Source of the DNA: Christensenellaceae bacterium | Lineage (GTDB): Bacteria > Bacillota > Clostridia > Christensenellales > SZUA-584 | DNA length: 7,636 nucleotides | Reading direction: 5' to 3' | NCBI GenBank assembly: GCA_012719815.1 | Contig: JAAXZP010000014.1 | Coordinates: forward strand, 1 to 7,636 | Shown: positions 1-5,522 of the stretch, piece after piece | Layout: each line of letters starts with the position of its first letter | How positions within the stretch are numbered: position 1 is the stretch's first letter | Notes under the pieces: model-generated | Told to the model about the DNA's origin: nothing | What the model saw: the letters and a program-made list of their open reading frames with translations, nothing else | The model's database searches: none | Position numbers and translations under genes: made by a program

Positions 1-1
1 A

Positions 2-424
2 GAATGCAAGAGCCGGGTGAGGTACTCTGAAGTGGGGCGGCAGGGGTATGCGCACCATGCCCATTATTTCAACTGGTTTGACGCCGCGCTGGAGGAGATA
101 ATCAGGGTGTGCGGCTCCAGCTACAAGGAAATCGAAGATCTTGGCTATTCTTTCGCGCCGATCTCCGATACATGCAAATACCACAATCCCGCCGGCTATA
201 ACGACGAACTGACGGTGCGCGTATCCGTGGCGGATTTAAGCTCCGTCAAGGTATCCTTCACCTACGAGATCATCCGCGAAGCGGACGCAAAGCTGGTGGC
301 TACGGGGCAGACGGATCACGTGTTGGTGGACAAAAATTTCAGGCCGTATGCGATGCGGCGCGTGATGCCCCGGATGTACGCGATGCTGGAAAACATGATG
401 CAGGAAAATAAAAAAGAAAGCTGA
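2..424 (+). CDS. Acyl-CoA thioesterase, hotdog fold (YbgC/FadM-like), 5' partial
   Basis: This is the C-terminal part of a 4-hydroxybenzoyl-CoA thioesterase-type hotdog protein, a cytoplasmic family that hydrolyses acyl-CoA thioesters. The frame is open from base 2, so the true start lies before the window. The GTG at 17 is not a good start because family-like residues (ECKSR, then VRYSE) precede or surround it. The N-terminal signature reads RYSEVGRQGYAHHAHYFNWF, matching the usual VRYxETDxxGxxYHxxYxxWF pattern, followed by the long helix (DAALEEIIRVCG) and later strands such as VRVSVADLSSVKVSFTYEI. The usual catalytic aspartate of the TD pair is glycine here. The total is about 140 residues, normal for the family once a few N-terminal residues are added. 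The gene is followed directly by a terminator. Family assignment is firm; substrate is unknown and activity is uncertain. Confidence 0.85.
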   Translation, partial: ECKSRVRYSEVGRQGYAHHAHYFNWFDAALEEIIRVCGSSYKEIEDLGYSFAPISDTCKYHNPAGYNDELTVRVSVADLSSVKVSFTYEIIREADAKLVATGQTDHVLVDKNFRPYAMRRVMPRMYAMLENMMQENKKES

Positions 425-432
425 AAAGATAT

Positions 433-460
433 GAGCCTGTTTCCAGGCTCTTTTTATTTT
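433..460 (+). terminator. Intrinsic terminator after the thioesterase gene
   Basis: A perfect 7-bp stem (GAGCCTG at 433-439, CAGGCTC at 444-450) with a TTTC loop is followed by TTTTTATTTT. It begins 8 bases after the thioesterase stop codon. It lies between convergent genes and might also slow transcription coming from the HAD gene, but the T-run is clear only on the plus strand. Confidence 0.88.
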
Positions 461-479
461 GGCATTATCTCGCATTGCA

Positions 480-1274
480 TTACCGGAGCGCGTCCAGCAG
501 TTCCTTTACGCTGTCAAACAGGTAATGCGGCCTTATCTCGCTGGCTTCGATATCGGCGCGCGTCATCTCGCCGGACAGCACGCCGATGGCGACCATGCCG
601 TTGTCCACGGCGACGCGCATGTCGGTGTACAGCCTGTCGCCGACGACAGCGATTTTCTCCGCAGGGATGCCGGTATACTCCACGATGTAAGCGGCGGTTT
701 CGGGGAACGGCTTACCCAGGAACTTGGGTCTGCGGCCGGTGGCGTGGGTCAGCATCGCGCAGATGCTCGCGCAGTCGGGCAGCACGCGGCCTCCTTCCAG
801 CGGGCAGACGGCGTCTACGTTGGTCGCGAGAAACGGCACGCCTGCCCTTAAAAGGTCCACGGCACGGCTCGCCTTTTTGAAGTCGTACGTGGTGTCAAAG
901 CCCACCAGCACACAGTCCGGCGTGCGGCTGTCCGACACGTCGAAGCCCGCTTCATTAAGCTGGGACAGCAGGGAAGGAGTGCCCACCGCGTATATCGCGG
1001 CGCTTTCACCGTATGTGCGGCGGATATACTGCATGGACACATGGGCGGATGTGATGATGCGGCTAATGTCGTAGCTCCCAAAGCCCAGCCGCGCCAGCTT
1101 TTCCACGTAATCTTCCGGCGATTTTGACGAGTTGTTGGTGAAGAAGTAATACGGCGTCCCCGTGGCATCGAAATGCGCCAACAGCTCGCGCGCGCCGGGG
1201 ATCACCTGCTCGCCGAGGTAGATGGTGCCGTCCATGTCCAGTATATAGCAACCGATGTCCGTAAGCTGAGTCAT
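480..1274 (-). CDS. HAD superfamily hydrolase, subfamily IIA (NagD-like phosphatase)
   Basis: This 264-residue cytoplasmic phosphatase has all four HAD motifs. Motif I is DMDGT, with nucleophile D13 and acid/base D15. Motif II is FFTNNSS, with T46-N47. Motif III is K188 in FLGKP. Motif IV is VGDRLYTD, with D213 and D218 for magnesium. The capping domain lies between motifs II and III (about residues 60-185), which defines subfamily IIA along with NagD, AraL and p-nitrophenyl phosphatase-type enzymes. Such enzymes remove phosphate from small sugar or glycolytic phosphates, often as metabolite repair; the substrate cannot be read from sequence. The ATG at 1274 has GAGGG 4 bases upstream, and a promoter lies at 1307-1335. 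The gene is transcribed alone, convergent with the thioesterase and divergent from the dehydrogenase. Length is typical. Confidence 0.92.
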   Translation of the reverse strand: MTQLTDIGCYILDMDGTIYLGEQVIPGARELLAHFDATGTPYYFFTNNSSKSPEDYVEKLARLGFGSYDISRIITSAHVSMQYIRRTYGESAAIYAVGTPSLLSQLNEAGFDVSDSRTPDCVLVGFDTTYDFKKASRAVDLLRAGVPFLATNVDAVCPLEGGRVLPDCASICAMLTHATGRRPKFLGKPFPETAAYIVEYTGIPAEKIAVVGDRLYTDMRVAVDNGMVAIGVLSGEMTRADIEASEIRPHYLFDSVKELLDALR

Positions 1275-1306
1275 ACCGCCCTCTTATTATAGATTGTGTC
1301 TGTGGT

Positions 1307-1335
1307 ATTGTATCAGATAGTTTGTATTCAGACAA
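1307..1335 (-). promoter_or_regulatory. Sigma-70/SigA-type promoter for the HAD phosphatase gene
   Basis: On the minus strand TTGTCT (1335-1330) and TACAAT (1312-1307) are separated by 17 bases. These match the -35 consensus at four of six bases and the -10 consensus at five of six. Transcription would start near 1300, giving a leader of about 25 bases that includes the ribosome binding site. A perfect TATAAT lies closer, at 1291-1286, but would start transcription inside the ribosome binding site, so this pair is preferred. Confidence 0.6.
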
Positions 1336-1372
1336 TAGCGGGGGATTATGGCATAAGCCAAAGGGATTTGGA

Positions 1373-1404
1373 GAAAACCGCAGGTTTTTCGCCAGGCTGC
1401 GGTT
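1373..1404. repeat. Overlapping inverted repeats in the HAD/dehydrogenase spacer
   Basis: AACCGCAG (1376-1383) and CTGCGGTT (1397-1404) form a perfect 8-bp stem around a 13-base loop. A second, shorter pairing, AAAACC (1374-1379) with GGTTTT (1383-1388), shares its left arm and cannot form at the same time. The element ends just before the dehydrogenase promoter. Read on the minus strand the long hairpin is followed by TTTTCTCC, like a weak terminator. It could be an operator, a terminator shielding the HAD promoter, or an RNA switch; nothing in the sequence decides between them. Confidence 0.55.
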
Positions 1405-1410
1405 ATACCT

Positions 1411-1439
1411 GTGCAAGATGCCGCGAGCTGTGGTAGAAT
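1411..1439 (+). promoter_or_regulatory. Possible extended -10 promoter for the short-chain dehydrogenase
   Basis: TAGAAT at 1434-1439 is preceded by TGG, giving an extended -10 (TGn). The -35 at 17-base spacing, GTGCAA (1411-1416), is poor. Transcription would begin near 1446, leaving a 25-base leader with the AGAGGA ribosome binding site. Confidence 0.42.
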
Positions 1440-1470
1440 ATAGTATCACAATGCAAAAGAGGATACGGAT

Positions 1471-2178
1471 ATGGGCGAAATATCAGGGAAGATTGCAATT
1501 GTCACAGGGGCGGGCCACGGCATCGGCCTGGCGATCGTCAAGGCGCTGCTGCGCGAGAAGGTGAGGGTGCTGGCGACGTCGCGCCGTCTCGAAGCGCTGA
1601 AAGACATGGAGGGAAAGAACCTGCTGCTGACGCCGGCGGACCTTTTGGACGACAACAGTTTCGATCGAATTGTATCCGATTGCGTGGCGGCGTACGGCGG
1701 CGTCGATATCGTCATCAACAACGCGGGCTACGGCAAGAAAATGCTGCTCGTCGACACCAGCAAAGAGGAATGGGACCGGCACATGGCGATCAACGTCCGT
1801 GCGCCGTTCATGCTGGTCAACGCGGCCATGCCTTACCTGTTGGAGTCCGACTATGCCACCGTCATCAACATCTGCTCGGTGGTGTCCCACGAGGGCTATC
1901 CGATGCAGGGCGCTTATTCGGCGGCCAAGCACGCGCTGTTGGGTTACACCAAGGTGCTGGCCCGCGAGACGTTCGATAAGGGCATCCGCGTTCATGCCAT
2001 ATCGCCGGGCGGCGTCGCGACTGAGATGATACAGCGGCTTCGGCCCGATCTGGACCTGTCGACGCTCAGCACGCCCGAGGAGATCGCCGATATCGTGCTG
2101 TTCCTGCTGAAAAACAGGAACGGCGCCGTGATCGACGAGATATGCGTCCGGCGGCACACCAAGGAGCCGTGGTCATAG
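1471..2178 (+). CDS. Short-chain dehydrogenase/reductase (classical SDR, FabG-like)
   Basis: This 235-residue soluble Rossmann-fold oxidoreductase interconverts alcohol and carbonyl groups with NAD(P)(H). The cofactor loop is TGAGHGIG (12-19), and NNAG is at 83-86. The catalytic tetrad is complete: N108, S136, Y149 and K153 in YSAAK, followed by SPGGVATEM. Strand beta-2 ends in ATSRR (35-39) rather than an acidic residue, which in this family favours NADP(H). Length is close to the roughly 245-residue norm. The ATG at 1471 has AGAGGA 7 bases upstream. The gene is divergent from the HAD phosphatase. The patatin gene starts 82 bases downstream with its own promoter, so co-transcription by read-through is possible but not required. 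The exact substrate, such as a ketoacyl-ACP, sugar or steroid, cannot be told. Confidence 0.93.
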   Translation: MGEISGKIAIVTGAGHGIGLAIVKALLREKVRVLATSRRLEALKDMEGKNLLLTPADLLDDNSFDRIVSDCVAAYGGVDIVINNAGYGKKMLLVDTSKEEWDRHMAINVRAPFMLVNAAMPYLLESDYATVINICSVVSHEGYPMQGAYSAAKHALLGYTKVLARETFDKGIRVHAISPGGVATEMIQRLRPDLDLSTLSTPEEIADIVLFLLKNRNGAVIDEICVRRHTKEPWS

Positions 2179-2201
2179 CTTTGGGCTGTATGGCAGAGGT
2201 C

Positions 2202-2230
2202 TTTACGCCGTCTGTGTATGGTGATATAGT
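2202..2230 (+). promoter_or_regulatory. Promoter for the patatin-like gene pair
   Basis: TTTACG (2202-2207) and TATAGT (2225-2230) are separated by 17 bases, and TGA before the -10 makes an extended -10. Transcription would start near 2237, about 24 bases before the GTG start, and would include the GGAGGAG ribosome binding site. No terminator is seen between the dehydrogenase and this promoter. Confidence 0.55.
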
Positions 2231-2260
2231 GGAAAATGACGTGGACGGAGGAGACAGCGT

Positions 2261-3037
2261 GTGAAGAGCGTGGGCCTGGCGCTGGGCGGCGGCGGCGTAC
2301 GCGGCGTGGCGCATATCGCATACATTAAGGCGCTGGAGGATTTGGGCATACGCCCCTCTGTCATATCGGGCACGTCCAGCGGCGCTATTGCGGGCGCACT
2401 TTACGCCGGCGGCCTCACGCCGGACGAGATGCTGTCGCGCATTGAGGCGCTGATCAGCTCGTTCCGAAAACCCAAAATCCGCTCGCTTTTGCGCGACCGG
2501 CAGATGGGATGGGCTGCCGCAGCGGCGTGGCACAGCTTAAATGAGCTGCTGCCCAAGGAGCGTTTTGAAGAGTTGGACATACCGCTTAAGGTGATAGCGA
2601 CAAACTTCCACACGCTCAAGGAGCGCGTATTCGAGTCGGGGGAACTGCTGCCCGCCGTGATGGCCAGCGTTGCGCTGCCCGGCGTGTTCGGGCCGCAGAG
2701 GGTGGACGGCGAATACTACGTGGACGGCGGCGCGACCAACATTGTGCCGTTTGACGTCATCCGGGATTCGTGCGACGTACTGATCGCCATTGACGTGTCG
2801 CTGGTAAGGCCGTTTCCGAACATGGCCCCGACGCGCAGGAACGCCAGACAGGCCACCTGGGCCGCGACGCATGAGGCGTACATCCAGCAGAAGCTCAAAA
2901 CGTGTACTGTGGAGATATTCGAACGCCCCAATTTGCCGCCCGTCGCTTCGATGGAGTTTTATAAGTACAGAATGATATATGATCAGGCCTTGAGCTACCT
3001 GCCTGATTTTATAGATAAAGTAAAAAAGCTGATATAG
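2261..3037 (+). CDS. Patatin-like phospholipase (first of a pair, intact catalytic dyad)
   Basis: This 258-residue protein belongs to the bacterial patatin-like acyl hydrolase family (RssA/YlbK/NTE-type), which cleaves fatty acyl esters of phospholipids using a Ser-Asp dyad. The oxyanion-hole loop GGGGVRG is at 9-15. The nucleophile elbow GTSSG (37-41) places S39 as the nucleophile. DGG at 155-157 supplies D155. The conserved middle stretch ASVALPGVF is at 135-143. There is no signal peptide or membrane segment, so it is probably cytoplasmic or loosely membrane-associated. The GTG at 2261 has GGAGGAG 7 bases upstream. Length is typical of the compact single-domain form. It is followed 14 bases later by a related gene that lacks the serine, so the two are probably translated from one mRNA. 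The physiological lipid substrate is unknown. Confidence 0.92.
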   Translation: MKSVGLALGGGGVRGVAHIAYIKALEDLGIRPSVISGTSSGAIAGALYAGGLTPDEMLSRIEALISSFRKPKIRSLLRDRQMGWAAAAAWHSLNELLPKERFEELDIPLKVIATNFHTLKERVFESGELLPAVMASVALPGVFGPQRVDGEYYVDGGATNIVPFDVIRDSCDVLIAIDVSLVRPFPNMAPTRRNARQATWAATHEAYIQQKLKTCTVEIFERPNLPPVASMEFYKYRMIYDQALSYLPDFIDKVKKLI

Positions 3038-3051
3038 AAGGGGAATAACTT

Positions 3052-3837
3052 ATGGCTAAGAAACTCGGTATCGCGTTTGGCGGCAGCGGAGCTCAGGGGA
3101 TCGCCAATGTCGCATATGTGAAGGCCCTGGAATCGGCAGGCATCAAGCCGGACATTGTGGCGGGAACCGGCGTGGGCGCCGTGGTGGCGGCGATGTATGC
3201 GGCGGGCATGACCAGCCAGCAGATGATCGGCTTCCTAGAGGACATCGACTTCCCCGGCGCAAAGAAACCGATCAATATCTCCAAGGTCAAGGACCTCAAA
3301 TACGGCATACTGGACGGCATGGGGCTGGAGGAGCATTACCGGATGGTCTTGCCGATCAAAGTGTTCGACCGGCTGTATTTTCCGCTCAAGGTGGGGGCCG
3401 CGAACTACCTGACTTGCGAGCAGGTGGTGTTCGACACCGGCGATGTGGGGCCGGCGGTGCGCTCGGCTGTGGCGATACCCGGCGTGTTCTCGCCGCAAGA
3501 GGTGGACGGTACGGTACTGATGGACGGGTCGTGCATCAACCCGGTGCCGTTTGACGTCATCCGTGAGGACTGCGAAGTGCTTGCCGCTATCGACCCGCAG
3601 ATCAACGAGTCGCCCGAGAATTATTCGCCGTTCGTATTTCCGGCGCTGATGGCGGCGTCCGCGGCTTCCAAGAAAGCGCTTGCGCTCGAGAAGGAGCGCA
3701 GCTGCAAGGTGGACGTATACGAGCGCGTGGTGCTGGAGGACATCACCATGTTCGATTTTGCCCTGCATGCGGATATCATCGAAGCGGCGGCGGAAAGCGC
3801 TGGCGCGTTTGCGGAACGGCTGAAAGAGTTGCTGTAA
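3052..3837 (+). CDS. Patatin-like protein lacking the catalytic serine (predicted pseudoenzyme)
   Basis: This 261-residue protein is a paralogue of the preceding gene. Both align from the N-terminal glycine loop (GGSGAQG at 10-16) through SAVAIPGVF (138-146), DGS (158-160) and a shared VIRxxCxVLxAID segment. The nucleophile elbow, GxSxG in active family members, is GTGVG (38-42), so glycine 40 replaces the serine; the codon is GGC in an otherwise well-conserved context. The usual arginine of the oxyanion loop is glutamine (Q15). The acid D158 remains. Ester hydrolysis by the classical dyad should therefore be lost. The reading frame is full length with no stop or frameshift, so it looks selected rather than decaying. 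It may bind lipid, or pair with and regulate the active neighbour; that role is inference. The ATG has AAGGGG 8 bases upstream. A terminator follows. Confidence 0.9.
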   Translation: MAKKLGIAFGGSGAQGIANVAYVKALESAGIKPDIVAGTGVGAVVAAMYAAGMTSQQMIGFLEDIDFPGAKKPINISKVKDLKYGILDGMGLEEHYRMVLPIKVFDRLYFPLKVGAANYLTCEQVVFDTGDVGPAVRSAVAIPGVFSPQEVDGTVLMDGSCINPVPFDVIREDCEVLAAIDPQINESPENYSPFVFPALMAASAASKKALALEKERSCKVDVYERVVLEDITMFDFALHADIIEAAAESAGAFAERLKELL

Positions 3838-3858
3838 CCGTACACTATAAAGCAAAAT

Positions 3859-3890
3859 AAAAAGATTGCTTTTTGGAGCAATCTTTTTTA
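3859..3890. terminator. Bidirectional intrinsic terminator between the patatin pair and the DeoR gene
   Basis: A perfect 12-bp stem pairs AAAAAGATTGCT (3859-3870) with AGCAATCTTTTT (3877-3888) around the loop TTTTGG. Six T residues end the plus-strand copy. The A-rich left side gives an equivalent T-run on the minus strand. It lies between convergent genes, 21 bases after the patatin stop and 22 bases beyond the end of the DeoR gene, so it probably serves both. Confidence 0.9.
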
Positions 3891-3912
3891 TATGGAGGGT
3901 TGAGCAGCGAAG

Positions 3913-4671
3913 TTATATGACCGTCACGCCGTTTTCTGCTGCGGCGGCTTTTATTTCCTCGGGAAGATTGTCGTCCGATACGAGCACGTCGATGTCCTTG
4001 AGCGTACCGAACGTATACGGCAGGCTCTTGCCGCACTTGGACGAGTCCATCAGCATGATGACGGACGATGCGCGCCGGAGCACTTCCTGTTTAAGCTCGC
4101 ACTCCGAATAGGTGCCGCTGGTGAAGCCGTTTTGCAGCGAAAAGCCACTGGCCGCCATGAACGCCGTGTCGATATTGACGCCGTTTAGGAAGCTGGTGGC
4201 GTTGGCGCCGGATATCGAAATGGTATTGCGGTTGAGCACGCCGCCGATCAGCATCACGTTGGGCTTTTGTTTCTTGATCAGCTCCAGCGCGATGTTGGGG
4301 CCGCTGGTCAGTATCGAGAAATAATCGTCGGGGATTTCCTTGGCGAACAGCATCAGCGTGGTGCCCGAATCCAGGTAGTACGACCGGCCGCTCTCGATGT
4401 AGGACACTGCCTTGCGGGCAATCAGCGTTTTTGCGGTGGTGTTCTCCCGCGCCCGCCGCGAATAGACGTCCTCTGCGGTGATGGACAGCATCGACAGCGC
4501 TACGGCGCCGCCGCGCGTGCGTTTTGCCAGGCCGTTTTCCTCGAAATATTTGAGGTCTCGCCGTAGCGTCATGCTGGAACACGTCGGGAAAAGCGCTTCC
4601 AGCTCTTTCAAGCTGACTTCGCCTTTGCTGTTCAACAATTCCATAATGGCGTTGCGTCTCTGTGTGTTCAC
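3913..4671 (-). CDS. DeoR-family transcriptional regulator
   Basis: This 252-residue DNA-binding repressor controls sugar or nucleoside metabolism in most known members. The N-terminal DeoR-type helix-turn-helix spans about residues 5-57, with the recognition-helix signature MTLRRDLKYFEENG and the wing KRTRGGA. The C-terminal effector-sensing domain (about 75-235) has the characteristic YLDSGTT loop, the ILTSGPNIALEL stretch, MLIGGVLN and MLMDSSKCG, a fold that binds phosphorylated sugars. The start is GTG at 4671, with GGGAG 8 bases upstream. A promoter lies at 4702-4730, and palindromes just beyond it are candidate operators, suggesting autoregulation. DeoR regulators often sit beside a sugar kinase or transporter operon; none is adjacent here, so its regulated pathway is not visible. 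The gene is divergent from tadA. Length is normal for the family. Confidence 0.94.
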   Translation of the reverse strand: MNTQRRNAIMELLNSKGEVSLKELEALFPTCSSMTLRRDLKYFEENGLAKRTRGGAVALSMLSITAEDVYSRRARENTTAKTLIARKAVSYIESGRSYYLDSGTTLMLFAKEIPDDYFSILTSGPNIALELIKKQKPNVMLIGGVLNRNTISISGANATSFLNGVNIDTAFMAASGFSLQNGFTSGTYSECELKQEVLRRASSVIMLMDSSKCGKSLPYTFGTLKDIDVLVSDDNLPEEIKAAAAENGVTVI

Positions 4672-4701
4672 TTGCCTTTCTCCCTGTTTCCCGTTTGCTT
4701 C

Positions 4702-4730
4702 AATATAGCACCATTATTCGCGGGCCACAA
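4702..4730 (-). promoter_or_regulatory. Promoter for the DeoR-family regulator
   Basis: On the minus strand TTGTGG (4730-4725) and TATATT (4707-4702) are spaced 17 bases apart. Transcription would start near 4695, leaving a leader of about 24 bases with the GGGAG ribosome binding site. The -35 sits inside a short GGGC/GCCC inverted repeat (4722-4734) and directly adjoins the palindromic element at 4734-4769, a fitting position for autoregulation. Confidence 0.5.
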
Positions 4731-4733
4731 GCC

Positions 4734-4769
4734 CAAAACGAAAATTTTTCACATAATATGTCCGTTTTG
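4734..4769. promoter_or_regulatory. Nested palindrome, candidate operator 1 for the DeoR-family regulator
   Basis: The outer arms CAAAACG (4734-4740) and CGTTTTG (4763-4769) are perfect inverted repeats. Inside lies a second palindrome, ACATAATATGT (4751-4761), symmetric about one central base. The sequence TCACATAAT (4749-4757) recurs exactly at 4780-4788. The element touches the -35 box of the regulator promoter. Binding by the adjacent regulator is inferred from position; the sequence alone does not name the protein. Confidence 0.5.
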
Positions 4770-4780
4770 AGCAGCAAAAT

Positions 4781-4795
4781 CACATAATTGATGTG
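4781..4795. promoter_or_regulatory. Palindrome, candidate operator 2 in the deoR-tadA spacer
   Basis: CACAT (4781-4785) and ATGTG (4791-4795) form an inverted repeat with the centre AATTG. With the preceding base it repeats the TCACATAAT word of operator 1, displaced by 31 bases, close to three helical turns, so proteins bound at both sites would face the same side of the DNA. It lies about 140 bases upstream of the tadA promoter and about 50 bases beyond the regulator -35. Confidence 0.45.
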
Positions 4796-4800
4796 CGCTT

Positions 4801-4848
4801 TACGGGCTTGTTCCATAAAGCGGCATTTATATCATGAGCCAAGCCGTA
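4801..4848. repeat. Nested inverted repeat in the deoR-tadA spacer
   Basis: TACGGGCTTG (4801-4810) pairs with CAAGCCGTA (4840-4848) with a single bulged G. Within the loop, ATAAA (4815-4819) pairs with TTTAT (4826-4830). No T-run follows, so it is not an intrinsic terminator. Apart from this, the palindromes and the promoters, I see nothing further in the spacer 4672-4936. Confidence 0.4.
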
Positions 4849-4902
4849 CCCGAGAGGGAAAATGTATGATGCAGGTGGGCTTTACCCGCGTGAAAGCCGT
4901 GC

Positions 4903-4930
4903 GTGACAGCGGACTGGCGCGTGGTATAAT
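4903..4930 (+). promoter_or_regulatory. Strong tadA promoter placing the transcript start at the start codon
   Basis: GTGACA (4903-4908) matches the -35 consensus at five of six bases. TATAAT (4925-4930) is a perfect -10, preceded by TGG (extended -10), with a 16-base spacer. The usual start distance of 6-7 bases falls at about 4937, which is the A of the tadA ATG. Confidence 0.65.
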
Positions 4931-4936
4931 ACCCCT

Positions 4937-5410
4937 ATGGATACACGGGAAATCATTATGGCCGAAGCTATTGCCTTGGCCAAGAAAGCGGCAAAGAAAG
5001 ACGAGGTGCCGGTCGGCGCTGTTATCGTCAGGGACGGGCGGATTATCGCGCGGGCGTACAACCGGCGCGAGACGCACAGAAACCCGCTGGCGCACGCGGA
5101 AATACTGGCCATCGCACAGGCGGCCCGGCGACTGGGCGGCTGGCGCCTTTCGGGCTGCACGCTGTACGTGACGCTGGAGCCCTGCCCGATGTGCGCCGGT
5201 GCCATCATCAACGCGCGCATCGACGAAGTGGTATTCGGCGCGTACGACCCCAAGGCGGGCGCATTTGGCTCGCTTTACAACCTCGCCGAAGGCAGGCTGA
5301 ACCACAAGCCGCGCGTTACCGGCGGCGTATTGGCCGATGAGGCGGCGGGTCTGCTGAAATCCTATTTTCAGGGCAAACGGGCTGCTTTAAGGGGCGCCAA
5401 TTCGCGCTGA
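4937..5410 (+). CDS. tadA: tRNA-specific adenosine deaminase
   Basis: TadA deaminates adenosine 34 of tRNA-Arg(ACG) to inosine, allowing one tRNA to read CGU, CGC and CGA; it is normally essential in bacteria. The 157-residue protein has the zinc-dependent deaminase fold: H53 and catalytic E55 in HAE, and C83 and C86 in EPCPMC. VPVGAVIV (24-31) and the N42 region match the family, and RIDEVVFGAYDPKAGAFGS is the typical TadA segment. Start choice: the ATG at 4937 gives an N-terminus (MDTREIIMAEAIALAKKA) of the family's usual length, yet no Shine-Dalgarno precedes it and the promoter -10 ends 6 bases before it. An internal ATG at 4958 with a weak GGGA upstream would drop seven residues. The usual dnaX and SRP RNA neighbours of many Bacillota are absent. 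Confidence 0.96.
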   Translation: MDTREIIMAEAIALAKKAAKKDEVPVGAVIVRDGRIIARAYNRRETHRNPLAHAEILAIAQAARRLGGWRLSGCTLYVTLEPCPMCAGAIINARIDEVVFGAYDPKAGAFGSLYNLAEGRLNHKPRVTGGVLADEAAGLLKSYFQGKRAALRGANSR

Positions 5411-5456
5411 ATTTTCCGGATTAACGCGCTGCACGTTGCCGGCTTCATACGGGCCC

Positions 5457-5481
5457 ACTGTTTCAGGAGTACCGAAACGGT
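5457..5481 (+). other. Weak stem-loop after tadA
   Basis: ACTGTTTC (5457-5464) can pair with GAAACGGT (5474-5481) through eight pairs including one G-T wobble, around a 9-base loop. Only a short T stretch follows (TTTAT). It may be a weak tadA terminator or part of the next gene's leader. Confidence 0.3.
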
Positions 5482-5510
5482 TTATCTAATTGGGTGAGAA
5501 AATAGCAGCT

Positions 5511-5515
5511 GGAGG
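5511..5515 (+). promoter_or_regulatory. Ribosome binding site fixing a TTG start at 5523
   Basis: GGAGG lies 7 bases before a TTG codon in the frame of the PAS-GGDEF-HD-GYP-type gene. A TTG farther upstream at 5490 keeps the same frame but has no such site, so 5523 is the better start. Confidence 0.7.
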
Positions 5516-5522
5516 CAGGACT

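Noticed and set aside
431..880. Plus-strand open frames opposite the HAD phosphatase gene
   Set aside because: They give arginine- and cysteine-rich low-complexity proteins, one overlaps a terminator, and the minus strand encodes a complete HAD enzyme.
1286..1291. Perfect TATAAT on the minus strand close to the HAD gene start
   Set aside because: Transcription from it would begin inside the ribosome binding site, and its -35 region is poor. The TTGTCT-17-TACAAT pair just upstream is better placed.
471..3837. A single lipid-metabolism operon linking the thioesterase, dehydrogenase and patatin genes
   Set aside because: The thioesterase ends in its own terminator, the HAD gene runs the opposite way, and the dehydrogenase and patatin genes have separate predicted promoters, so only the two patatins are convincingly linked.
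4863..4907. Short reading frame of 14 codons (ATG 4863 to TGA 4907) with GAGAGGG a few bases upstream, ending inside the tadA -35 box
   Set aside because: It is too short to judge, no promoter is seen in front of it, and its peptide shows no leader-peptide codon bias. The ribosome binding site may be chance.
5411..5522. SRP RNA or a tRNA gene expected near tadA in many Bacillota
   Set aside because: No conserved SRP RNA core (GGTCAGG/GGAAGCAGC type) or tRNA cloverleaf with a T-loop GTTCRA could be found here or upstream of tadA.
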